Under the pieces are notes generated by a model. That model searched no databases and was not told the origin of the DNA. It saw nothing but the letters and a program-made list of their open reading frames with translations. From Arachnia propionica (GTDB taxonomy: Bacteria; Actinomycetota; Actinomycetes; Propionibacteriales; Propionibacteriaceae), in contig NZ_RQZG01000017.1 of assembly GCF_003859805.1 (NCBI RefSeq), positions 18,530-82,529 of the forward strand: a stretch of 64,000 nucleotides of DNA. Direction: 5' to 3'. The position numbers and the translations under genes were made by a program. Each line of letters opens with the position of its first letter. The stretch's first letter is position 1. Positions 18,888 to 29,103 of this stretch are shown here, piece after piece.

Positions 18888-18933
18888 CCAACGGTCGAGG
18901 CCCCTGGGACGTCCCAGGGGCCTCGACCGTTGG
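18888..18933. terminator. 46-bp perfect palindrome, likely icd terminator
   Basis: Two 23-nt arms (18888-18910 and 18911-18933) are perfect complements with no spacer, centred on GGGACGTCCC. The position 31 nt after the icd stop fits a terminator. The zero-loop perfect palindrome could also extrude as a cruciform. The remaining sequence up to 19136 shows no gene. Confidence 0.75.
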
Positions 18934-19136
18934 CATCTGGTGCGGGCCACCCGGTGCACGACGGCCCCTCGCCATCTGGATGACACGCTTTCCATCGACG
19001 CGACAAGGGCATACGTCTTGAAACGCCCGCAACGTCCAAATGGATGACCCCGAGGCGGCAACAAGCCCTTGCCAAGCTGTCTAGATTCACCTCGTCGAAA
19101 TCGGTTCGGCAGTGGATTCCCGGAGGGGGTGACCAG

Positions 19137-19439
19137 ATGCACCACGTTGTGTGCACGGTGATGTTCGTGGCCTCGGCGTTCGCCCTCACCCGGACCGAGC
19201 TCCACCTCCGCCACCGCCTGCGCAGCTTCCGGAAGGTGCAGCTGTTCTGCTACGCCAGCTCACACCTCGGTGCGGTGGCCAACATCTCCTGCCTGCTCCC
19301 GGCGGCACCGGAGCTACTGCTCCGGTGGGCCCCGGTCCTCAGCGCCATCTGCATCGTGGCGCAACTGGTGCTGCTGACCCTGGGATGGACCCGCCCCCGC
19401 CTGCCGATGCGGGCCCTCCCGATGGATGCACTCCGATGA
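19137..19439 (+). CDS. small three-helix membrane protein of a polysaccharide-type operon
   Basis: The first gene of a four-gene operon. The 100-aa product starts MHHVVCTVMF with a strong Shine-Dalgarno (GGAGGGGG, 5 nt upstream); the frame is open further upstream to 19044 without support. Three hydrophobic segments are seen (about residues 2-18, 38-56, 62-84), with a basic stretch LRHRLRSFRK after the first. The pattern and the motif ANISCL resemble the N-terminal membrane module of the PIG-L protein two genes downstream (ANLACL), so the two are probably paralogous. The ATG of the next gene overlaps its stop (ATGA). The role is unknown; it may be a partner of the synthase. Confidence 0.72.
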   Translation: MHHVVCTVMFVASAFALTRTELHLRHRLRSFRKVQLFCYASSHLGAVANISCLLPAAPELLLRWAPVLSAICIVAQLVLLTLGWTRPRLPMRALPMDALR

Positions 19440-20737
19440 GCCCGCTCATGACGGCACTCGCCGTCGTGGCACTGCCCGGGCTGCTGCTCGGCCTCATCCA
19501 CTGGGTGTGGTACCCGTTCGCCGTCCTCTTCGAGTTCCGACAGCACTCCCCCGGCGTGCTGTACCGAGGGGTCAGGGTCAGCGTCATCATCCCCGCCTAC
19601 AACGAAGGCGTGGTGCTCCACGCCTCCGTGGCCTCCGTGCTCGATTCCGGATACCCGAACCTCCAGGTGGTCGTCGTCAACGACGGCTCCACCGACAACA
19701 CCTGGGAGGTCATGCAGTCCTTCGCCCAGGACCCCCGGGTCGTGCTCATCGACAAACCCAACGGCGGCAAGGGATCCGCCCTCAACGCCGGCATCGAGGT
19801 CGCCGACGGCGAGGTGTTCCTGTTCGTCGACGCCGACGGCCTGTTCACCCGCACCACCATTCCCCGCCTGCTGGCCGGTTTCCGGCACCGGGGCGTCGGG
19901 GCGGTCTGCGGCAACGACCAACCGATCAACGTCACCGGTCCCCTGACCCGTCTGCTCGCCCTGATGACCCACGTCGGCACCGGGCTGACCCGACGTGCCC
20001 TCGCCCTGCTCGGGATCCTGCCCATCGTCTCCGGCAACTCGGGGGCCTTCCTCGCCCACGTGGTGCGTGAGGTGGGCGGTTTCCGCACCGACACCCTCGG
20101 GGAGGACCTCGAACTGACGTGGCGCGTCCAGTTCGCCGGGTACGACGTCGAGTTCGCCCCACGTGCCCTCGTCCTGGCCGAGGTGCCCTCCACCCTGAAA
20201 GGCCTGTGGAAGCAACGGGTCCGGTGGCAGCGCGGCCTCATCCAGACCGCACGGTTCCACGCGCACCGGGCCCTGCGGCTGCCCCGCAGCCGTTTCGACT
20301 GGTACCTGCCGCTCAACCTGGCCTCCATGCTGGTGGCCCCGGTGCTGCAGCTCATCGCCGTCGTGCTGCTCGTCGCGGTCATCGCCACCGGCGAGCTCCA
20401 GATCACGTCCTGGTGGGCGGTGGTCCTCCTGCTCGGCCTCGAGGTCTCCCTCGCCGCAGCGGTGATCGCTCTGGTGCTGGACCGTGCCTGGCACAACATC
20501 CCCCTGCTCATCGTGCTCCCGCTGTGGCTCCCCCTCGGCCTGTTCCTCTCGGCCGCCACCGCACGCGCCATCTGGGCGGAGTTCAGGGGCACGACGTCGA
20601 GCTGGAACAAGCTCGAACGCACCGGGGTCCGCAACCGCACCGCCAAGGAGGACCCCCTCGACTTCGAGGTCGGCGTCGAACCCCCACCACGGTCCGAAGT
20701 CCTCGCTGCCCCAACCACTCTCCCGCTCGCCCCCTGA
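19436..20737 (+). CDS. family 2 processive glycosyltransferase, membrane-embedded
   Basis: A 433-aa synthase of the GT2 hyaluronan/poly-GlcNAc/cellulose-synthase type. After an N-terminal helix, the catalytic domain shows VSVIIPAYNEG (about 48-58), VVVVNDGSTDN, GGKGSALNAG, FVDADGLF (DxD), GEDLELTWR (base) and the QRVRWQRG product-binding motif (Q-x-x-R-W). Two to four helices follow at about 290-380, which would form the translocation channel. The start at 19436 overlaps the previous stop; the longer frame from 19151 is not supported. The donor sugar is probably UDP-GlcNAc or similar, by inference from the deacetylase next door. Confidence 0.85.
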   Translation: MSPLMTALAVVALPGLLLGLIHWVWYPFAVLFEFRQHSPGVLYRGVRVSVIIPAYNEGVVLHASVASVLDSGYPNLQVVVVNDGSTDNTWEVMQSFAQDPRVVLIDKPNGGKGSALNAGIEVADGEVFLFVDADGLFTRTTIPRLLAGFRHRGVGAVCGNDQPINVTGPLTRLLALMTHVGTGLTRRALALLGILPIVSGNSGAFLAHVVREVGGFRTDTLGEDLELTWRVQFAGYDVEFAPRALVLAEVPSTLKGLWKQRVRWQRGLIQTARFHAHRALRLPRSRFDWYLPLNLASMLVAPVLQLIAVVLLVAVIATGELQITSWWAVVLLLGLEVSLAAAVIALVLDRAWHNIPLLIVLPLWLPLGLFLSAATARAIWAEFRGTTSSWNKLERTGVRNRTAKEDPLDFEVGVEPPPRSEVLAAPTTLPLAP

Positions 20738-20749
20738 AAGGAGCACACC

Positions 20750-21655
20750 GTGCCGGACTCCTTCGTCCCCCTCGTGCTGATCTCCCTGCACACCCTGGCC
20801 GTGTTCCTCTACGCCCTGGCGAAGGTCAGCCTGAGCCGTCGCATCAGCCAGTACCGCCTGCTGTACCGGTTCGTCATCGTCTCGGCCGGTGTCATGATCC
20901 CCGCCAACCTGGCCTGCCTGTCCACCCCGCCGGGTGCCGTCCACACACTGATCCAGTCCTTCTCCATCGCCTCCCTGGCGGCCATCGCCGCCCTGACCTG
21001 GCACTTCCGGCACCCCTCCTGCCGCCAGGATCCGTCCCGGATCGTGCTGGCCATCGGTGCCCATCCGGACGATCTCGAACTGGCCTGCTCCGGAACCCTG
21101 GCCCGGCTCGTCGACAACGGTCACCGGGTCCACGCCCTGGTCATGACCCACGGTGCCGTCGGCGGCGACGCGAGCATCCGCCCCGGTGAGGCGAGGAACG
21201 GCGCCCGGTTCCTGGGGCTGACCTCCTGCGAGCTCCACGACCTGCCCGACACCCACCTGGCGGAGAGCAGCAACGTGATGATCGGTCTCATCGAGACGGC
21301 CATCGCCCGACACCACCCGGACCTCATCCTCACGCACTCCGCCAACGACCAGCACCAGGACCACGTCGCGGTCCACTGGGCGACACGACGGGCCGCCCGC
21401 AACCATCCGGCGATCATCTGCTACGAGTCACCCTCGGCCACCCCGGCGTTCTGCCCCCAGGCCTACGTCGACGTCTCCGGCTACCTGGACACCAAGCAGA
21501 TGGCCGTCGAGCTGCACCGGGACCAGTCCGAGAAGCCCTACATGACCACCTCGGTGCTGCAGGGAGTCGCGACGTTCCGTGGCCGCCAGGCCCGGATGGA
21601 CGACGCCGAGGGCTTCGAGGTGATCCGGCTGCCACTGTTCGGGGGGATCCTGTGA
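20750..21655 (+). CDS. membrane-anchored PIG-L family deacetylase
   Basis: A 301-aa protein starting with GTG behind AAAGGAG. Residues 1-~90 form a three-helix membrane module. Residues ~100-300 form a PIG-L/LmbE domain with AIGAHPDDLELACSGTLA (zinc ligands His, Asp, Asp), THGAVGGD and HQDHVAVHWATRRA (H-x3-H type ligand). PIG-L enzymes remove N-acetyl groups from GlcNAc-containing molecules (MshB, BshB, PIG-L, Mca). Here the fused membrane anchor and position after a processive glycosyltransferase suggest action on a membrane-bound or polymeric GlcNAc product. The domain is probably cytoplasmic. The stop overlaps the next gene (GTGA). Confidence 0.85.
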   Translation: MPDSFVPLVLISLHTLAVFLYALAKVSLSRRISQYRLLYRFVIVSAGVMIPANLACLSTPPGAVHTLIQSFSIASLAAIAALTWHFRHPSCRQDPSRIVLAIGAHPDDLELACSGTLARLVDNGHRVHALVMTHGAVGGDASIRPGEARNGARFLGLTSCELHDLPDTHLAESSNVMIGLIETAIARHHPDLILTHSANDQHQDHVAVHWATRRAARNHPAIICYESPSATPAFCPQAYVDVSGYLDTKQMAVELHRDQSEKPYMTTSVLQGVATFRGRQARMDDAEGFEVIRLPLFGGIL

Positions 21656-22497
21656 GCCGCATCCTCGTCACCGGTGCCTGCGGTCCGGCCGGCCGTTCCC
21701 TGCTCGACCAGTTGTCCACGCGGGGCCTCCCGGCTCTCGGCTGTGACATGGACCCGTCCCCCAGGACCGATGGGATCACCGTCCTCAGGGCCCTGCCCGC
21801 CCGTGATCCCGATCACCTGACCGAGCTCGTGGAGCTCATGGCGACCCACCACGTCACCCTGCTGATCCCCACCGTCCAGGAGGAACTTCCACTCGTCGCC
21901 GCGAGTCCCCCACCCGGCACACTGATCTCGCCCCTGGAAGGGATCGAGATCGCTCACGACAAGTGGCTGACGGGGCAGCACCTCGCCGCCGCGGGGGTCC
22001 CGGTGCCGGCCACCGTCCGTGCCGAACAGGCCCTGGACTCCGACATCGCACCGCTCGGGCTCCCGGTGCTGAGCAAGCCGCGGGTCTCCCGGGGTGGCCG
22101 CGGTGTGGTGCTCCACGACGCGATCACCGACGTCCCCCGTCAGGAGGGGATACTGCTGAGCGAGTTCGCGCCCGGCACCGAGTACTGCGTCCAGGTGGTT
22201 CAAGGCATCGGCAACGACGTGTGCGTCGTGCTGGAGAAGACACAGCTCCGTTCAGGTCTGGTGGGCAACGCGGACGCGGTCCGTCGCGTCGAGGCACCCG
22301 ATGTCGCCGAGGTGGCGACGGCGGCCGTCCGGGCGCTCGGGCTGGTGGGGCCGGCCGACCTGGACATCCGCCGTCGTGACGACGGCACGCCCCTGGTGAT
22401 CGAGGTCAACGCCCGGTTCGGGGCGCAGAGCGCCCATGCCCCCGAGCTGCTGGAGACGGTGCTGGCCTGGCACGCCGCCTCAGACCAGGACGGCTGA
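21652..22497 (+). CDS. ATP-grasp ligase-like protein
   Basis: A 281-aa protein starting with GTG, overlapping the PIG-L stop by 4 nt. The N-terminus RILVTGACGPAGRSLL is a pre-ATP-grasp Rossmann-like region. The ATP-grasp core shows PVLSKPRVSRGGRGVVL (ATP lysine and Gly loop) and ADLDIRRRDDGTPLVIEVNARFG (Mg-binding Glu/Asn). It resembles carbamoyl-phosphate-synthase-type ATP-grasp ligases that join a carboxylate to an amine. By context I infer that it may couple an amino acid or other acid to an amine released by the deacetylase. The last 18 nt overlap the convergent purM gene. Confidence 0.8.
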   Translation: MSRILVTGACGPAGRSLLDQLSTRGLPALGCDMDPSPRTDGITVLRALPARDPDHLTELVELMATHHVTLLIPTVQEELPLVAASPPPGTLISPLEGIEIAHDKWLTGQHLAAAGVPVPATVRAEQALDSDIAPLGLPVLSKPRVSRGGRGVVLHDAITDVPRQEGILLSEFAPGTEYCVQVVQGIGNDVCVVLEKTQLRSGLVGNADAVRRVEAPDVAEVATAAVRALGLVGPADLDIRRRDDGTPLVIEVNARFGAQSAHAPELLETVLAWHAASDQDG

Positions 22498-23520
22498 GCC
22501 CTCACCGTCGTGGTCCTCGACGTGCCCGAGCACCCAGGACGTCACGCCCCGGTTCTCGAGCAGGGAACGGGCCGCATCGACACCGTGCTCCGGCAGCACC
22601 GCCACCATGCCGACCCCCATGTTCAAGGTGGCCTCGATGTCGCGCTGGGAGACCTCCCCGACCCGTTGCACCAGCTGGAAGATCGCCGGTGGGCTCCAGG
22701 AGTCACGGCGCAGCACGGCACGCCTCCCGGCCGGGATGACCCGGGCCAGGTTGTTCGCCAACCCCCCGCCGGTGATGTGGCTGAAGGCGTGGCACTCCAC
22801 CTCACGGATCAGTGCCAGCACGTCGAGCGCGTAGATCCTGGTCGGGGTCAGCAGTTCCTCACCGAGGGTACGGCCGAGTTCGTCGACGTGACGCTCCAGT
22901 GCCCAACCCGCCCGGGTGAGCAGCACGTGCCGCACCAGCGAGTAGCCGTTGGAGTGCAGCCCGGAGGAGGCCATCGCCAGCACGACGTCGCCGGTGCGGA
23001 TCCGCTCGGGGCCGAGGATGGCCTCGCGTTCCACGACACCCGTCGTCGCGCCTGCGACGTCGTACTCGTGCGGTTGGAGCAGCCCCGGGTGCTCGGCGGT
23101 CTCACCCCCGACCAGGGAGCAGCCCGCCGCGATGCAGGCCTCGGCGATGCCGGAGACGATGGCGGCGATCCTCTCGGGGACCACCTTTCCGCAGGCGATG
23201 TAGTCGGTGACGAACAGTGGTTCGGCACCGCAGACCACGAGGTCGTCGACCAGCATCCCGACCAGGTCGAAACCGATGGTGTCGTGGATGTCGAGGGCCT
23301 GGGCGATCGCCACCTTGGTGCCCACACCGTCGGTGGAGGTCGCGAGCACGGGGTGCCGGTAGTCCTTGAGCGTGGTGGCGTCGAAGAATCCGGCGAAACC
23401 ACCGAGCCCACCCAGCACCTCGGGGCGGCGGGTACGGGCGACGGAGGCCTTCATGAGTTCCACCGCGCGGTCGCCCGCCTCGATGTCGACTCCGGCGGCG
23501 GCGTAGGCGGACTGGCTCAT
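22480..23520 (-). CDS. purM: phosphoribosylformylglycinamidine cyclo-ligase
   Basis: AIR synthetase of purine synthesis; it uses ATP to close the imidazole ring of AIR from FGAM. The 346-aa product opens SAYAAAGVDIEAGD and has the conserved DGVGTK (ATP/substrate loop), VDDLVVCGAEPLFVTDYIA and GGETAEHPG motifs. Its start overlaps the purF stop by 4 nt, so purF-purM is translationally coupled. The 3' end overlaps the convergent ATP-grasp gene by 18 nt. Confidence 0.97.
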   Translation of the reverse strand: MSQSAYAAAGVDIEAGDRAVELMKASVARTRRPEVLGGLGGFAGFFDATTLKDYRHPVLATSTDGVGTKVAIAQALDIHDTIGFDLVGMLVDDLVVCGAEPLFVTDYIACGKVVPERIAAIVSGIAEACIAAGCSLVGGETAEHPGLLQPHEYDVAGATTGVVEREAILGPERIRTGDVVLAMASSGLHSNGYSLVRHVLLTRAGWALERHVDELGRTLGEELLTPTRIYALDVLALIREVECHAFSHITGGGLANNLARVIPAGRRAVLRRDSWSPPAIFQLVQRVGEVSQRDIEATLNMGVGMVAVLPEHGVDAARSLLENRGVTSWVLGHVEDHDGEGSAVLV

Positions 23521-25034
23521 CTCTCCTCCTGGTGGGATGTGGTGGCGAGGGCGTCGAGGTCGTCGACCCCTTCACACGCGGCCTCACGGAGCAGCTGCTC
23601 CTGACCGCGCGGCACGTCGATCGGGTACCGACCGTCGAAACAGGCACGGCACAACTGGTCGGCTGGTTGACGGGTGGCCTCGGTGAGGGCCTCCAAGGAG
23701 ATGAAGCCCAGCGAATCGGCCCCGATGGAGCGGCAGATCGCATCGACGGTGAGGCCGGGCGCGATGAGTTCGGCCCGGGTGGCGAAGTCGATGCCGTAGA
23801 AGCACGGCCACTCCACGGGTGGGGAGGAGATCCGGACGTGGACCTCCTTGGCACCGGCCTCGCGGAGCATCCGCACCAGGGCGCGCTGGGTGTTGCCGCG
23901 CACGATGGAGTCGTCGACGACCACGAGCCGTTGGCCCGCGATGACCTCCTTGAGCGGGTTCAGCTTCAACCGGATACCGAGCTGGCGGATGGTCTGACTG
24001 GGTTGGATGAAGGTGCGCCCCACGTAGGCGTTCTTGACCAGGCCGAGCCCGAACGGGATGCCGGAGGCCTCGGCGTAGCCGACCGCCGACGGGGTTCCCG
24101 AGTCAGGGGTGGGGATGACCAGATCGGCCCGGGCGGGGTGCTCACGGGCCAGCATCCTCCCGATCTCGACGCGGGTGGCGTGGACGGAACGACCCGAGAT
24201 CGTGGTGTCGGGGCGGGCGAGGTAGACGTACTCGAACAGGCAGCCCTTGCGCTGGGCGTCGGCGAAACGTCGGCTGCGCAGCCCGGCCTCGTCGATGGCG
24301 ATGAACTCGCCGGGCTCGACCTCTCGGACGACACTGGCCCCGACGATGTCGAGGGCGGCGGTCTCGGAGGCCACCACCCAGCCGCTGGCGAGCCTGCCGA
24401 GCACGAGCGGGCGCACCCCCTGCGGGTCGCGGGCGGCGAACAGTGTGGTCTCGTTCATGAAGGTGAGGCAGAACGCGCCCTTGAGGCGGGGCAGCACCTT
24501 GAGCGCCACCTGCTCGACCGGTTCCTCACCGAAGGCGGACATCAGGGCGGTCACCAGCGAGGTGTCATTGGTGGAGTCCATCGTCCTCTTCTCCGGCACC
24601 CGCAGTGCCGGGTCGAGCTGGTGGAGCCACTCCTGGAGCTCGTGGGTGTTGGTGAGGTTGCCGTTGTGGGCCAGCGCGAACCCGCCGTGGTGGGTGGCGC
24701 GGAAGGTGGGTTGGGCGTTGTGCCACACCGAGGCCCCGGTCGTGGAGTAGCGGGTGTGTCCGATGCCGAGACGACCCTTGAGGGAGCTCAGTGTCGCCTC
24801 GTCGAAGACCTGGCTGACCAGCCCCATGTCCTTGAACACGGTGATCCGCTTCCCCGTCGAGACGGCGATCCCGGCGGACTCCTGCCCACGGTGCTGGAGC
24901 GCGAAGAGCCCGTAGTAGGTGAGCTGGGCCACGTCCTCGGCGGGCGCGAACACCCCGAAGACCCCGCAGGCGTCCTTGGGGCCGTGATCGACGGGGTCCA
25001 GGTCCAGCGAGAGTCGTCCATCCGGTCTCAGCAC
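23517..25034 (-). CDS. purF: amidophosphoribosyltransferase
   Basis: The first committed step of purine synthesis: PRPP plus glutamine gives phosphoribosylamine. The 505-aa product has a 22-residue propeptide before the N-terminal nucleophile (DACGVFGVF; Cys 23), the glutaminase domain (FALQHRGQESAGI; HNGNLTNTHEL), and the PRPP-binding motif VVDDSIVRGNT. Several Cys in the last third (e.g. CRACFDGRYPI) suggest the Fe-S type. It starts with GTG; TAGGCT (complement 25041-25046) lies 6 nt upstream, so the transcript is probably leaderless. It is followed directly by purM. Confidence 0.97.
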   Translation of the reverse strand: MLRPDGRLSLDLDPVDHGPKDACGVFGVFAPAEDVAQLTYYGLFALQHRGQESAGIAVSTGKRITVFKDMGLVSQVFDEATLSSLKGRLGIGHTRYSTTGASVWHNAQPTFRATHHGGFALAHNGNLTNTHELQEWLHQLDPALRVPEKRTMDSTNDTSLVTALMSAFGEEPVEQVALKVLPRLKGAFCLTFMNETTLFAARDPQGVRPLVLGRLASGWVVASETAALDIVGASVVREVEPGEFIAIDEAGLRSRRFADAQRKGCLFEYVYLARPDTTISGRSVHATRVEIGRMLAREHPARADLVIPTPDSGTPSAVGYAEASGIPFGLGLVKNAYVGRTFIQPSQTIRQLGIRLKLNPLKEVIAGQRLVVVDDSIVRGNTQRALVRMLREAGAKEVHVRISSPPVEWPCFYGIDFATRAELIAPGLTVDAICRSIGADSLGFISLEALTEATRQPADQLCRACFDGRYPIDVPRGQEQLLREAACEGVDDLDALATTSHQEER

Positions 25035-25087
25035 TGGCTCAGCCTATCGCCTGTTCCGAACAGTCGTCCCCATGTACGCTGAGGAGA

Positions 25088-25189
25088 CGATGATCCTCGT
25101 GCAGGGGGTCGCCGGGGAACAGGCCGGAACCGCCGACAGGTGTTCACCCACGAGGGAAGCCCTCCCGGGCCCCTGCACCGGGATCATCG
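25088..25189. repeat. spaced 20-nt inverted repeat between dipeptidase and purF
   Basis: CGATGATCCTCGTGCAGGGG (25088-25107) is repeated in inverted form at 25170-25189 with two mismatches, 62 nt apart. It lies upstream of the purF -10 box, so it is more likely to end the dipeptidase transcript or bind a protein than to be a purF leader. A short open frame on the plus strand here is not convincing. Confidence 0.5.
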
Positions 25190-25206
25190 CCGTTCACACG
25201 GCTCGG

Positions 25207-26535
25207 TCAACTGCCGAGCCTGCTCAGCAGCAGGGCCTCCGCCAGGGCCGCCTTGGCGAAGTCGCCGAGGTCCAACGACTCGTCGATGCCGTGCATCCTC
25301 GAGGTCGGGTCCGTGACGGCGGTGACCAGCACCAGGGCGTCCGGGTTGCGCTCGGCGAACTCCGCGACGATGGGGATCGACCCACCACAGCCCATCTCGA
25401 CGACCTCGGTGCCGAAGGCCTCCGCGTAGGCCGCCCTCGCCGCGGCGGCGCGGGCATCCTCCAGGGCGACGGTGCCGGGAGCTCCCGACTGCCCACCGGT
25501 GACCTCCACCCGCGCCCCCCACGGGGCGTTGTCGAGCAGGTGCTGTTCCAGTGCGGCCGCGGCGGCCTGGGGGTCCTGGCCCGGCGGGATGCGCACGCTC
25601 ACCTTCGCCCTGGCCGAGGGCACCAGGGTGTTGGAGGCCTCCGCGACCGGCGTTGCGTCGATGGCCAGGACGGAGGCCGACGGCCTGAACCACATCCGCT
25701 CGACCACGGAACCGTCGCCGATCTGCTGCACCCCCGGCAGCAGCCCCGTCTCCTCCTGCAACCGGTCCTCCGGGTACTCCAGCTCCGGGCCGGGCGAGGA
25801 GACCAGTCCCTCGATCGCGACATTGCCCGCCTCGTCGTGGAGGCTCGCCAGCAGGCGGCACAGCGCGGTGAGCGCATCCGGCACCACCCCGCCGAACTGG
25901 CCGGAGTGAAGCCCCTGCGTCAGCGTGGAGACGGTGACCTCGCAGTCCACCACACCCCTGAGCGTCGTGGTGAACGACGGCACCCCGACCTCCCAGTTCA
26001 CCGAGTCCGCGATGACGAACACGTCCGCGGACAGCTCGTCCGGGTACTTCTCCAGCAGCGCGGGCATCGACGGCGAACCGATCTCCTCCTCGCCCTCGAT
26101 GAACACCTTGACATGCACCGGGGGTTTGCCACCGAAGGCCCGCAGTGCGGCGAGGTGCACCGCCGCCCCGCCCTTGTCATCGGCCGATCCCCGGGCGAAC
26201 AGCCGCCCGTCGCGCTCCGTCGGGTCGAAGGCGGGCGAGGTCCACGCCGTCGGCTCCCCGATGGGTTGCACGTCGTAGTGGGCGTAGAGCAGCACCGTCG
26301 GGGTCCCCTCCGGGCCGGGGAAGTCCGCCCACACCGCCGGTTTGCCCCCGGCCTCCAGGGTCTTCACCTCGGCCGCACCCAGCCCACGCATCCACTCCAC
26401 CACGAGATCCCTCGCGGCCAGCACGTCCTCGTCGTGCTCCCACATCGAGGAGACCGAGGGAATGGCGATGAGCTGGTGGAGGTCGGCGATGACGGAGGGA
26501 AGCACACGTTCCACGTGCCAGGCGAGGTTGGTCAT
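25207..26535 (-). CDS. M20 family dipeptidase
   Basis: A 442-aa metallopeptidase of the M20 carnosinase/PepV-like group acting on dipeptides in the cytoplasm. Visible motifs are LYAHYDVQP (first His, Asp), LFARGSADDKGG (bridging Asp), IEGEEEIGSP (catalytic Glu and metal Glu), and GCGGSIPIVAEF with a late TSRMHGIDE (metal His). The lid domain carries LHSGQFGGVVPDA. TAGAGT (complement 26543-26548) sits 7 nt before the ATG, indicating a leaderless transcript. It stands between malG and purF on the same strand without evident operon linkage. Confidence 0.92.
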   Translation of the reverse strand: MTNLAWHVERVLPSVIADLHQLIAIPSVSSMWEHDEDVLAARDLVVEWMRGLGAAEVKTLEAGGKPAVWADFPGPEGTPTVLLYAHYDVQPIGEPTAWTSPAFDPTERDGRLFARGSADDKGGAAVHLAALRAFGGKPPVHVKVFIEGEEEIGSPSMPALLEKYPDELSADVFVIADSVNWEVGVPSFTTTLRGVVDCEVTVSTLTQGLHSGQFGGVVPDALTALCRLLASLHDEAGNVAIEGLVSSPGPELEYPEDRLQEETGLLPGVQQIGDGSVVERMWFRPSASVLAIDATPVAEASNTLVPSARAKVSVRIPPGQDPQAAAAALEQHLLDNAPWGARVEVTGGQSGAPGTVALEDARAAAARAAYAEAFGTEVVEMGCGGSIPIVAEFAERNPDALVLVTAVTDPTSRMHGIDESLDLGDFAKAALAEALLLSRLGS

Positions 26536-26605
26536 GAGGGCAACTCTATTTCAACGACGATGGAGGCCACCCGCCTGGGGTGACCTCCATCGTGAGGGGT
26601 CCGGA

Positions 26606-27471
26606 TCAGCCCTTGACGGCCCCGGCGGTCAGGCCGGAGACGATGTACTTCTGCAGGTACATGAACAGCAGGATGATCGGGATGGCCGCGACCACCGCGC
26701 CCGCCGCGAACAGCGACCACAAGGCGTTGCGCTCATCGGAGGCCCACACGTAGAGGCCGACGGCGAGCGTGTAGTCCTCGGGGCGCTGCAGCACGATCTT
26801 GGCGAGGATGAAGTCGCCGTAGGTGCCGACGAAGGACAGCAGACCCACCACCGCGAGGATCGGGGTGACCAGCCTCATGATCACGCCCCAGAAGATCTGG
26901 GCGTGCGTGGCCCCGTCGATGCGGGCGGCCTCGTCCAGCTCCTTCGGGATGGTGTTGAAGAAGCCGTACATGAGGAAGGTGTTGGCCCCGAGCGCCCCAC
27001 CGAGGTACACCGCGATGAGCCCCAGCGGTGAGCCCAACCCGAGGGCGGGGAAGATGTCCTGCAGGGTCAGCAGCAGCAGGTAGATGGCGATGAAGGCCAG
27101 CATCTGCGGGAACATCTGGATGATGAGCAGCGCGGTCAGGCCGGATCGACGTCCCGTGAACCGGAACCGGCTGAACGCGTAGGCCGCGGCGGCGGCCATC
27201 AGCACGGTCCCGATGGCCGAGACGCTGGAGACGTAGAAGGAGCGCATCATCCACTTCGGGAAGTCCTTGCCGAACAGCTCCACGTAGTTCTGGAAGGACA
27301 CGTTGTTGAACAGCTGGTTGGAGCCGGTCAGGGTGCCGCCCGGGTTGAGGGAGGCCGACAGCACGTACAGCAGCGGGAAGATGCAGAAGATCATCATCAC
27401 CACGGCGAACAGGTGTTTCCAGCCCACCTCCAGGCACCATCGCAATCCTCTGAGCCGAGTGTTCTCGTTCA

Positions 27472-27475
<4 letters not shown>
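26606..27475 (-). CDS. malG: maltose/maltodextrin ABC transporter permease (MalG-type)
   Basis: The second membrane subunit of a CUT1 sugar importer. The 289-aa product has six predicted helices and the EAA-loop LDEAARIDGATHAQIFW (about 203-219), and ends with the sequence VSGLTAGAVKG common to MalG proteins. The start overlaps the malF stop by 4 nt (ATGA). No ATP-binding gene accompanies it; actinobacteria usually share a multi-use ATPase (MsiK type) encoded elsewhere. Confidence 0.92.
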
Positions 27476-29037
<1,562 letters not shown>

Positions 29038-29056
29038 GATGCTTCCCTGGAATGAG

Positions 29057-29102
29057 CCAGTCCTCCGTGGGGGCGTTGTCCGCCCCCACGGAGGAGGACT
29101 GG
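29057..29102 (-). terminator. intercistronic hairpin between malE and malF
   Basis: CCAGTCCTCCGTGGGGGCG pairs with its complement across a 5-nt loop, with one 3-nt bulge. It lies 1-2 nt after the malE stop. Such hairpins after the binding-protein gene commonly cause partial termination or mRNA protection, giving more MalE than permease. Confidence 0.75.
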
Positions 29103-29103
29103 G

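Noticed and set aside
19250..21406. 718-codon minus-strand open frame
   Set aside because: Antisense to the GT2/PIG-L genes, whose catalytic motifs are clear.
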